Source: Rheinheimera sp. EpRS3
GTDB lineage: Bacteria; Pseudomonadota; Gammaproteobacteria; Enterobacterales; Alteromonadaceae
NCBI RefSeq assembly: GCF_001513785.1
Contig: NZ_LNQS01000001.1
Coordinates: 1,116,001 to 1,180,000, forward strand
Length of the DNA stretch: 64,000 nucleotides
Reading direction: 5' to 3'
The translations under genes and the position numbers were made by a program. Every line of letters begins with the position of its first letter. The stretch's first letter is position 1. The notes under the pieces are model-generated. The model saw nothing but the letters and a program-made list of their open reading frames with translations. It made no database searches and was not told where the DNA came from. Positions 9,088 through 16,407 of the stretch are shown piece after piece.

Positions 9088-10257
9088 ATGAGTTTGGCGA
9101 ATAACCCTGCACAAAGCCTGTATGTAGCGCAATGCTTTGATGGCAGGCAGCAACTAAAGGATGTCAGGGTAGACTGGCAAAACGGGCGTATCAGCGCTAT
9201 TCAGGCCGGGATTAAGCCCACCCAACACAGCCAGCAATTACAGGGGCTATTGTGCCCCGGTTTTTTTGACATTCAGGTAAATGGCGGCGGGGGCGTGTTA
9301 TTTAACCAGCAGCCGGATATTGCCGCGCTACGCACTATCAGCCAGGCGCATCTGCAGTTTGGTACCACCGCCATGCTGCCTACGGTTATTACCGATAAAT
9401 TGCAGGTAATGCAGCATGCCGCCGATGCGGTGGCGGCTTTGTTACCACAAGCCGGGCATACGATAGTGGGCATTCACTTTGAAGGGCCGCATCTTTCAAC
9501 CGCCCGGCGGGGCATTCACCCGGCAGACTGTATCCGGCCATTATCGGATGCTGAGCTGGCACTGTTTTGCCGTAAAGATCTGGGTATTGTTATGGTGACG
9601 TTAGCCCCGGAAACAGTGCCGGTAGCGCAAATTCGTGCGTTATGTGCTGCGGGCGTTATCGTCAGCCTGGGCCATTCTGCCGCAACGGCAGAACAAGCGC
9701 TGGCAGCCATTGACGCCGGAGCACGCTGTTTTACCCATTTATTTAATGCTATGTCGCCGCTTACCAGCCGCGAACCCGGTATGGTGGGGGCAGCCCTGGC
9801 AAGTAATGAGGTGTATTGCGGCCTTATTCTCGATCATCTGCATGTACATCCGTTATCTGCCCGTATTGCTGCGCAATGTAAAGGTGAAGACAAACTGATC
9901 CTGGTCACCGATGCGATGGCACACACCGGCAGTGAGCTACAAAGCTTAGCCTATCAGGATACCGAAATTCGCCGCGACGGCTTAAAGCTCACGCTACCCG
10001 ATGGCACGCTGGCTGGCTCGGCACTGGATATGCACGCGGCACTGCGCCATTACCACCATGATTTAGCATTACCGCTTGGCAGCGGTTTAAAAGCGCTTAG
10101 CACTAACCCTGCCGTGTTATGTGGCCTGCAGAGCGATATTGGCTATCTGCAACAGGGCGCGCTGGCCAATATGTTGCTGCTTAATGCCGATCTACAGTTA
10201 CAACAGTGCTGGCTACAAGGCAGCCGGATTAATAACAATAACAGGAGAGTTGTATGA
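9088..10257 (+). CDS. nagA: N-acetylglucosamine-6-phosphate deacetylase
   Basis: Metal-dependent amidohydrolase making glucosamine-6-phosphate and acetate in the cytoplasm. 389 residues, a usual length. Conserved pieces: PGFFDIQVNGGGG (about 57-69), HFEGPHL with the metal ligand Glu132, LGHSAAT with His196, THLFNAMSPL with His217, ILDHLHVHP, and ILVTDAMAHTG with catalytic Asp275. It supplies the NagB-II substrate. The last four bases overlap the start of the permease gene (ATGA). Confidence 0.95.
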   Translation: MSLANNPAQSLYVAQCFDGRQQLKDVRVDWQNGRISAIQAGIKPTQHSQQLQGLLCPGFFDIQVNGGGGVLFNQQPDIAALRTISQAHLQFGTTAMLPTVITDKLQVMQHAADAVAALLPQAGHTIVGIHFEGPHLSTARRGIHPADCIRPLSDAELALFCRKDLGIVMVTLAPETVPVAQIRALCAAGVIVSLGHSAATAEQALAAIDAGARCFTHLFNAMSPLTSREPGMVGAALASNEVYCGLILDHLHVHPLSARIAAQCKGEDKLILVTDAMAHTGSELQSLAYQDTEIRRDGLKLTLPDGTLAGSALDMHAALRHYHHDLALPLGSGLKALSTNPAVLCGLQSDIGYLQQGALANMLLLNADLQLQQCWLQGSRINNNNRRVV

Positions 10258-11567
10258 CGCAGAGCAAAGCCGCAGGCAGCCTGCAACCGATTATTATTAT
10301 CGGTGTGCTGTTTTTTATGTTTGGTTTTATTACCTGGCTAAACGGTGCTTTAATCCCGTTTTTACAACTGGTATGTCAGCTGGGTGAAGTAGAAGCCTTA
10401 CTGATCGCCTTCAGTTTTTATATTGCCTACGTGGTAATGGCGCTGCCAATGGCACGGGTGCTGATATGGTCCGGTTATAAAAATGCCATGTCAATTGGCC
10501 TTGGCCTGATAGCGCTGGGCTGTGCACTGTTTATTCCGGCGGCGCTAAGCCAGCAGTTTGGTGTGTTTTTGCTGGCACAGTTTGTCGTGGGCTCCGGGCT
10601 TACCTTACTGCAAACTGCGTCTAACCCTTACCTGGTCAGGGTAGGGCCGGAGCAATCTGCCGCCGCGCGTATTTCGCTAATGGGCATTTTAAATAAAAGT
10701 GCCGGTGTGCTGGCACCTTTGGTATTTACCTGGCTGGTGCTGCAGGATCTGGGGCATATCACCGCTGAAAGCCTGGCCTTGCTGGATGAAACACAACGCC
10801 AGCAACAGCTGGAAATGCTGTCGCTGCAGCTGATCACGCCTTATGCCGGGATCGCTGTGGCCATTTTGCTGCTGGCAGTGGCACTGCGCTTTTCTGCCTT
10901 ACCCGATTTACCAGCCGAGCCTGCGCCGGTTAGCACTGGCAAGGGCGATGCCTCGGTATGGCAGCACCGCCATCTGGTGCTGGGCGTTATTACGTTGTTT
11001 TGCTATGTCGGCGTTGAAGTCATCGCAGGTGACACCATTGGTTTGCTGGGCTCTGCACTAAAAGTACCGGGCGCCACCACGCTTACCTCTTATACGTTAG
11101 CCTTTATGGTGCTGGGTTACAGCTTAGGCTTATTGTTAGTACCGCGCTTACTGTCACAGCGCCAGGCGCTGGCCATTTCGGCCGGGCTGGGGCTGGTATT
11201 ATCGCTGGCAATCTTATTATCTGATGCCGGTAGCACCGCTATTTCAGCCTTACTGTGGGGCTGGGCCGGTATTCCGTTGTTGCCTGATCCTGTCAGTTTG
11301 GTGGCGCTACTGGGGCTGGCTAATGCGCTGGTATGGCCGGCAGTATGGCCACTGGCACTGGCGGGCTTAGGTTCGCTAACTCCGAAAGGTTCAGCCTTGT
11401 TAATTATGGGTATTGCCGGTGGTGCTGTGCTGCCGCTGGTATACGGTGCCTTATCCGAGCAAACCGGGCCAATCAGTGCTTATATGGTGCTATTACCTTG
11501 TTACGCGATGATTTTGTATTACGCGCTGCATGGGTCTAAGCCCAAACAAATCGCTGCAAAGAGGTAA
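10254..11567 (+). CDS. nagP: N-acetylglucosamine permease NagP (MFS, FucP-like)
   Basis: Inner-membrane sugar:H+ symporter of the FucP/GluP type, 437 residues with about twelve hydrophobic helices. The start PIIIIGVLFFMFGFITWLNG and the segment QTASNPYLVRVGPEQSAAAR are typical of the sugar MFS transporters in bacterial GlcNAc clusters. It overlaps nagA by four bases, and the kinase NagK acts on the free sugar it brings in. Substrate assignment rests on the operon. Confidence 0.92.
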   Translation: MTQSKAAGSLQPIIIIGVLFFMFGFITWLNGALIPFLQLVCQLGEVEALLIAFSFYIAYVVMALPMARVLIWSGYKNAMSIGLGLIALGCALFIPAALSQQFGVFLLAQFVVGSGLTLLQTASNPYLVRVGPEQSAAARISLMGILNKSAGVLAPLVFTWLVLQDLGHITAESLALLDETQRQQQLEMLSLQLITPYAGIAVAILLLAVALRFSALPDLPAEPAPVSTGKGDASVWQHRHLVLGVITLFCYVGVEVIAGDTIGLLGSALKVPGATTLTSYTLAFMVLGYSLGLLLVPRLLSQRQALAISAGLGLVLSLAILLSDAGSTAISALLWGWAGIPLLPDPVSLVALLGLANALVWPAVWPLALAGLGSLTPKGSALLIMGIAGGAVLPLVYGALSEQTGPISAYMVLLPCYAMILYYALHGSKPKQIAAKR

Positions 11568-11571
11568 ATTA

Positions 11572-13047
11572 ATGAAGTTGTCCGTATGTGCATTAAGTAT
11601 GAGTATGGTAATGCTGGCTGGTTGCCAGAACAGCCCTGCGCTAACCAGAGCAACCCCGGCGCTAACTGAAGCAAGCGACACCCGCCAGTGGCTGGCCGGT
11701 GATCACCATGTGCACACCCATTACAGCGTACGCTGGGATAGCAGCGTGTTTCCGCCAACCCCCATTATTGGCGGCGATGCCATCTATTCTATTCCGCTTA
11801 ATGCCCAGATGGCGGCGCACCACGGCTTAAGCTGGCTGGTGATTACCGATCACGGCGGGCCAAACCGCGCCAAACTGGCGCTGGAACAAGCTTATCCGGA
11901 ACTGCTGGCTTCGCGTAAAGCCCTGCCGCATATTCTGCAATTTTACGGTATGGAGTTTGATGTGCCGGGTAATAGCCCCGGTGGCCGTCATGCCACCTTT
12001 ATTATGCCAAAGCAGCCAACTGAAGCGCAGCAACTGTATGAAATAGAAAGTAAATACAATGGCCGCCAGGGTATGCCGCCATCAGCAGATAAAGCCGACG
12101 ATGCCTATATGCTGCTGGCATTAAAAGCCATGAATGCCTTACCAGATAAACCCTTATTGCTGGCGAATCACCCCGGCCGGCTGGCAACCGGTTTTCGTGA
12201 ATACCATAAAATTACCCCAAAGCAATTACGTGACTGGCAAGACACGGCACCCGGGGTAGTTATAGGCATGAGTGGTGCCGAAGGCCATCAGGCGGCGGTA
12301 TTTAACCGCGATGGCAGCCTTAAGCCAGACGGTGTCCGCGGTGAATACCCCGGTTACCCCACCATGGGCGGTTACGATCAAATGACCGCGCGTTTAGGCG
12401 GCGTCTGGGATAGCCTGCTTAGCGAAGGGCGCCAATGGTGGGTAACTGCAGTATCCGACAGCCACGGTCATTACACCGACGGCTGGGCCGATTTCTGGCC
12501 CGGTGAATACGCCAAAACCTATGTTTATGCCGATAAAACCTATGACAGTATTTTCGACAATTTAAAAGCCGGCCGTGTATTTGCCGTTACCGGCGATTTA
12601 ATTGACGCCCTGTTTGTTGAAGTAGCAGTAAAAGGCTCAGATCGCAGCGCCGGTATCGGTGAAACCTTAACGGTAACACCGCAGGATGAACTGGTACTGC
12701 GGGTACGTTTTCGCGATCCGGATACCTTAAACGCCGACGGCGATAACCCGCAGGTGGCACGGGTTGATGCCATTATGGGCCAGATCAGCGGCCCGGTGGC
12801 CGACCGCAATAGCGATGAAACCAGCACGACCCGGGTATTGCAGCGCTTTTACCAGCAAGACTGGCGACAACAAAATGGTTTTAGCGTATTTGAACTGCCA
12901 CTTGGCAAAGTAACGGCCGATCAGTACCTGCGCCTGCGCGGCACTAATCAGCGCGACGAGCTGGAACCTCTGCCGGATGAAAAAGGCGAAAACCCTTGGA
13001 GTGATCTGTGGTTTTACAGCAACCCGGTGTTTATCAGGGTTATGTAA
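11572..13047 (+). CDS. PHP-domain / CehA-McbA-like metallohydrolase lipoprotein
   Basis: 491-residue lipoprotein: the signal MKLSVCALSMSMVMLAGC ends in a lipobox Cys at 18. The ATG at 11572 has GAGG eight bases upstream and lies four bases after the nagP stop; an earlier in-frame ATG inside nagP is rejected. DHHVHTHYS (about 44-52) is the first metal-binding motif of the PHP (polymerase and histidinol phosphatase) fold. Further His/Asp candidates are VITDHGGPN, GMEFDVPG, LANHPGR and VSDSHGHY. PHP proteins are phosphoesterases or related hydrolases; the CehA/McbA subgroup cleaves carbamate esters. The position at the end of the nag operon suggests a surface or periplasmic step on a modified sugar. 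Substrate unknown. Confidence 0.8.
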   Translation: MKLSVCALSMSMVMLAGCQNSPALTRATPALTEASDTRQWLAGDHHVHTHYSVRWDSSVFPPTPIIGGDAIYSIPLNAQMAAHHGLSWLVITDHGGPNRAKLALEQAYPELLASRKALPHILQFYGMEFDVPGNSPGGRHATFIMPKQPTEAQQLYEIESKYNGRQGMPPSADKADDAYMLLALKAMNALPDKPLLLANHPGRLATGFREYHKITPKQLRDWQDTAPGVVIGMSGAEGHQAAVFNRDGSLKPDGVRGEYPGYPTMGGYDQMTARLGGVWDSLLSEGRQWWVTAVSDSHGHYTDGWADFWPGEYAKTYVYADKTYDSIFDNLKAGRVFAVTGDLIDALFVEVAVKGSDRSAGIGETLTVTPQDELVLRVRFRDPDTLNADGDNPQVARVDAIMGQISGPVADRNSDETSTTRVLQRFYQQDWRQQNGFSVFELPLGKVTADQYLRLRGTNQRDELEPLPDEKGENPWSDLWFYSNPVFIRVM

Positions 13048-13130
13048 GGCACAGCAAATAAGGTAAAGCTATTAAACGGATTCGTAACAGGATCAACGTT
13101 CCGTTATGCGAAAAACTTATACACACTGTT

Positions 13131-13162
13131 GCGTATCCAATTGTGCTTGCCTAAGGATACGC
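13131..13162 (+). promoter_or_regulatory. Leader hairpin covering the ribosome site of the GH43 gene
   Basis: GCGTATCC (13131-13138) pairs perfectly with GGATACGC (13155-13162). The right arm contains most of the AAGGA ribosome-binding site (13153-13157) used by the ATG at 13167. Folding would hide the site, so translation may be controlled. Seen in sequence; function is inferred. Confidence 0.4.
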
Positions 13163-13166
13163 TGCA

Positions 13167-14333
13167 ATGTTTATCGCCAAAAACACCATACACAATAGAA
13201 ATCCCGTTGTGCATCTGAGTCGAGTGGTGCATCTGTGTCTGGCTATATCACTTTTGGCATCATTCGCCAGCAGTGCAAAAATAGCAGACTCTGCTGAAAG
13301 AAAAACTCCAGCTGTCGCTCCCGCAAGCTTTGACAATCCTATTATTAAATACGATACCAAAGACCCAACCAACGAGGTGGGTGATTTTATCTATACCGCA
13401 GATCCCGCCGTTATGGTGGTAGATGATACTGTTTACCTTTACACCACGCACGACGAGCAGTCAGTGGATGGCAAAGATTATCGCATGTACGACTACCGGT
13501 TATGGACCAGTACAGACATGGTCAACTGGCAAAATAAAGGCGCTGTGCTCAGGTACTCTGACTTTAAGTGGGCCAGAGGAGATCAAAAAACCGGCAACGC
13601 CTATGCCCATCATGTTATCCAGCAAAAAGATCCGTCGGGTAAGTCACGCTATTATTTTTATGCCGCCGTAGAAGGCGGCCAAACCGACGGTAAATTTGGT
13701 TTTTCGATTGGCGTAGCTGTATCAGACAGCCCACAAGGGCCCTTTACCGATCTACGCGGCATACCGATGATTTTGCTGGAAGATACCGCCAGGGATAAAG
13801 ATCACAGCTGGCGTAATATCGACCCTGCCGTCTTTATTGATGATGATGGCAAAGCCTACCTGTACTGGGGAAATAAGCAGTTATGGTGGGGTGAGCTTGA
13901 GGCAGATTTAATCCATCTAAAAGGCGAAAGCTACACGCTGGATGCGGCAGGAAATATGCAAAACCGCGATACCAGCAAGGTAAAAATTCATACTGTTGAT
14001 ACCTTGCCTAATTTTGAAGAAGGCCCTTACCTGTCAAAGCACAACGGTATCTATTATTTAGTCTATGCGGCGGGTTTTCCGGAAAGCCTTGCTTATGCCA
14101 CCAGTACATCCGCAACCGGGCCCTGGCAGTATCAGGGCATCATTATGGAACCGCTGCCTAACACTACGACGATTCACCCGGCGATGTTTGATTTTAACGG
14201 CAACACCTATCTGGCCTATCACAGCGCCGACCTGCCCGGAGGTGGCAATTACCGCAGATCAGTCTGCGTGGACAGAGTGTACTTTAATGCAGATGGCACT
14301 ATTAAACCTATTGTCAGAACGTTTAAAAAATAG
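13167..14333 (+). CDS. Secreted GH43-type glycoside hydrolase
   Basis: 388 residues; hydrophobic export signal at about 20-37 with a long polar lead. The five-bladed beta-propeller of GH43/clan GH-F is supported by ADPAVMVVDDTVYLYTTHD with the presumed base Asp79, NIDPAVFIDDDGKAYLYWGN with the pKa-modulating Asp219, and FEEGPYLSKHNGIYYLVYA with the presumed acid Glu285. Enzymes of this family act on alpha-L-arabinofuranosides, beta-xylosides or galactan. The next gene is a secreted esterase, so hemicellulose side-chain removal is a reasonable guess. It lies 119 bases beyond the nag operon with its own leader, so it may be a separate unit. Exact specificity cannot be read. Confidence 0.85.
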   Translation: MFIAKNTIHNRNPVVHLSRVVHLCLAISLLASFASSAKIADSAERKTPAVAPASFDNPIIKYDTKDPTNEVGDFIYTADPAVMVVDDTVYLYTTHDEQSVDGKDYRMYDYRLWTSTDMVNWQNKGAVLRYSDFKWARGDQKTGNAYAHHVIQQKDPSGKSRYYFYAAVEGGQTDGKFGFSIGVAVSDSPQGPFTDLRGIPMILLEDTARDKDHSWRNIDPAVFIDDDGKAYLYWGNKQLWWGELEADLIHLKGESYTLDAAGNMQNRDTSKVKIHTVDTLPNFEEGPYLSKHNGIYYLVYAAGFPESLAYATSTSATGPWQYQGIIMEPLPNTTTIHPAMFDFNGNTYLAYHSADLPGGGNYRRSVCVDRVYFNADGTIKPIVRTFKK

Positions 14334-14379
14334 CGCGTTAAGCGCCCTATGCAGATGATACAAAAAGGAAACTCATTAT

Positions 14380-15339
14380 ATGCAACAGATAAAAAAACCA
14401 AGGTGTGACAGCATCCGGCTGAGCTTGCTGCTCGCCGCTTGCTTATTTACGGCGCAGGCCTTGGCGCAGGTAAACGACACCATGACACCGATCGCGCCAC
14501 CTGATCAGAGCAATACGATCGACATCGGTACTGGCCCATTGCCTGGCGCTAAAACACAAGAGACATGGCATTCTCAGTATGGCAGCCGGTTTGTTCGCAA
14601 CGTCACCCTTGCCACGCTGACACCCTTTTTGCCCGATCCGAAAAAGGCCAGCGGAGCTGCTGTTATCGTTGCACCCGGCGGCGGTTTTCGCACACTGTCG
14701 ATGGATAACGAAGGCTGGGAGGTTGCTCAGGCCCTGGCCAATCAGGGCATTGCAGCCTTTGTGCTTAAGTATCGCTTAAATCAAACACCGGCGGACATGG
14801 CGGAATTTAAACGGGCGATGGACGAGATGTTTTCGGCAACCGGGCGCCGGCCGCCGCGGCCTGATCCGGCACAGATGAAGCTTAACCTCGCGCCGCAGCT
14901 GGAAGACTCCCGTGCAGCCTTCGCGCTTATCCGCAGCCGCGCAGTAGAGTGGAACATCGATCCGGACCGTATTGGTATGCTAGGTTTTTCTGCCGGTGCC
15001 ATGCTTACTATGGCAACCACGCTGGTTGATAAAGACGTTGATAAAGAGGCTAGGCCCGCCTTTATTGGCAATATCTACGGTCCAATAGATGCGGTAGAGG
15101 TACCAGCAGATGCACCACCGCTATTCGTTGCACTGGCCGCAGACGATCCGTTCTTCGCGAATGGGGAATTCGGTCTGATTAAGAGCTGGCATGCCGCCAA
15201 AAAGCCGGTTGAGTTTCACTTTTACGAGCAGGGCGGCCACGGCTTTGGTATGTACCCCAAAGAAACCACCAGTACCGGCTGGTTTAATGCTTTTACAAGC
15301 TGGCTAACAATGCACGGGATGTTTAAGCGTAAAGAGTAA
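14380..15339 (+). CDS. Secreted alpha/beta-hydrolase, probable carbohydrate esterase
   Basis: 319 residues with a signal peptide ending AQALAQ (about residue 30). The fold is visible from VIVAPGGGFRTLS (oxyanion HGGG-like turn), nucleophile elbow GFSAGA (Ser204), AADDPFF (acid Asp255/256) and GGHGFGMYP (His287). This arrangement matches the acetyl-esterase/xylan-esterase-like group often annotated as BD-FAE or dienelactone-hydrolase-like. It follows the GH43 gene by 46 bases with AAAAGGAAAC before the start, so the two likely form one transcript acting on acetylated polysaccharide. Substrate unproven. Confidence 0.82.
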   Translation: MQQIKKPRCDSIRLSLLLAACLFTAQALAQVNDTMTPIAPPDQSNTIDIGTGPLPGAKTQETWHSQYGSRFVRNVTLATLTPFLPDPKKASGAAVIVAPGGGFRTLSMDNEGWEVAQALANQGIAAFVLKYRLNQTPADMAEFKRAMDEMFSATGRRPPRPDPAQMKLNLAPQLEDSRAAFALIRSRAVEWNIDPDRIGMLGFSAGAMLTMATTLVDKDVDKEARPAFIGNIYGPIDAVEVPADAPPLFVALAADDPFFANGEFGLIKSWHAAKKPVEFHFYEQGGHGFGMYPKETTSTGWFNAFTSWLTMHGMFKRKE

Positions 15340-15562
15340 GCATCAGGCGAAGATAGGGCGAGTTTCTTGCGTTGCTGTTACGCTTACAGTTAAACCGCTA
15401 CCCGGCTCCGGTATGCTTGCGTACCGGAGTCGCAATTTGCGATCTCAAAAAGGGCTGCGAACTTCGATGTCACTGCATAGATACTCGTACTCAAGCTGTC
15501 TTTAATTTAAAACTCGGTAACTAAGAGTTTTACAGGATCTCAGCAAAGTGCCAAAAGCGAAT

Positions 15563-15597
15563 ATTCACTGAGATTCGATTAAATCGGCGCTTTTCCT
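15563..15597. repeat. Direct repeat copy 1 (ATTCACTGAGATT unit)
   Basis: About 35 bases starting ATTCACTGAGATTCGATTAA and ending near CGCTTTTCC. It is closely matched by a second copy at 15942-15975, with only a few differences. Both copies lie in the same gene-free interval, about 380 bases apart. Confidence 0.55.
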
Positions 15598-15743
15598 GCG
15601 GATGGCTAGTTTGTTAGCATCATTTTTGCTTCAGCGGTTACACCGCTTAGCAAAGATTTCGCCTTTGGCGAGATACTTTCTTTTGCCTTGCCAAAAGAAA
15701 GTATCCAAAGAAAACGCAACCCGATTCCGCTCGAAAGCCCGCT

Positions 15744-15840
15744 GAAAAATAGCGATTTGAGGCGAAAACGTAACTCGCGATTCGCTAGCGTCGAATCGCT
15801 CAAACACCCGTTTTCTTAAAACCTCAAATCGCTATTTTTC
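15744..15840. repeat. Long inverted repeat / cruciform element
   Basis: A perfect 19-bp inverted pair: GAAAAATAGCGATTTGAGG (15744-15762) and its complement at 15822-15840. The interior contains a second, smaller inverted pair, GCGATTCG...CGAATCGC (about 15777-15799). Beyond the perfect arms the flanks still pair partly (GCCCGCT against GGCTCGC). This looks like a non-coding REP/MITE-type element rather than a terminator, because no expressed gene abuts it. Confidence 0.6.
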
Positions 15841-15941
15841 AACGGCTCGCTCCAACGGGGGGAGGCGCAGTAGTTAGATTGGTCTTGGCATATGGCTGCT
15901 TTTCACTCAAAGCGAAGATCGTCTGTGTGTCAATAGCGGAA

Positions 15942-15975
15942 ATTCACTGAGATTAGATCAAATCGACGCTTTTCA
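15942..15975. repeat. Direct repeat copy 2 (ATTCACTGAGATT unit)
   Basis: Second copy of the unit at 15563-15597: ATTCACTGAGATTAGATCAA followed by ATCGACGCTTTTCACTG. A related fragment, GCTTTTCACTCAAAGCG, lies just before it (about 15899), so the unit may be longer or tandemly decayed. Confidence 0.5.
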
Positions 15976-16407
15976 CTGAAAGCGGACGTTTGTTGTAGCC
16001 GTAAGAACCGACGCTTTCGAAAATTTCGAGACCTCAATACATTGCCAAAATGTTCTTAAACGCACATCATCCTCTTCTCGTTTCCGCAGGTTTCCGGTCA
16101 TAAGGCTACAAGGATGCGGCTAAAATTAGTTGACAACCACATTCTAAATCTATACAGATTCTCATCGTAAATAAAAGCTCATGACTATCGCCTAAGTGCC
16201 CAGATACTCCCCTATTGTAAACCGCAGGAGTTCTTTGTAGGTTCGTGGTTACAGGTACGTTTTAAGATGATTTTCATTCTGAACGCTCCAATTTTAATGA
16301 TACGTCTGCACGCATAGTGGCCTAGCAACAATCAATAAAGAAAGCGACCAAGCGGATATTAGCTCAAATTGCAGTAAAGTTATTCCAACAGCAGGTAAGG
16401 GAAAAAT

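Larger units (their letters stand above)
15340..16407. other. Gene-free, repeat-rich 1.07 kb interval
   Basis: No convincing gene on either strand. It holds a small hairpin CTCCGGTA/TACCGGAG (15406-15413/15422-15429), a long inverted repeat (listed separately), and two copies of a unit beginning ATTCACTGAGATT (near 15563 and 15942). A stretch around 15660-15720 resembles the CCAAAAGAAAGTATCCAAAG-type intergenic repeats common in proteobacteria. TTGACA at 16130 with TATACA at 16151 is a possible promoter for the next gene, but its 15-bp spacing is short. The composition shifts from the neighbouring core genes here, marking the edge of the accessory block. Confidence 0.6.

Noticed and set aside
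15606..15803. 65-codon minus-strand ORF in the repeat-rich gap
   Set aside because: Its sequence is made of the inverted and dispersed repeats; similar repeats often yield false ORFs.
15340..16407. Possible CRISPR array
   Set aside because: Only two spaced copies of the direct unit, of imperfect identity and far apart; no regular spacer pattern and no cas gene.
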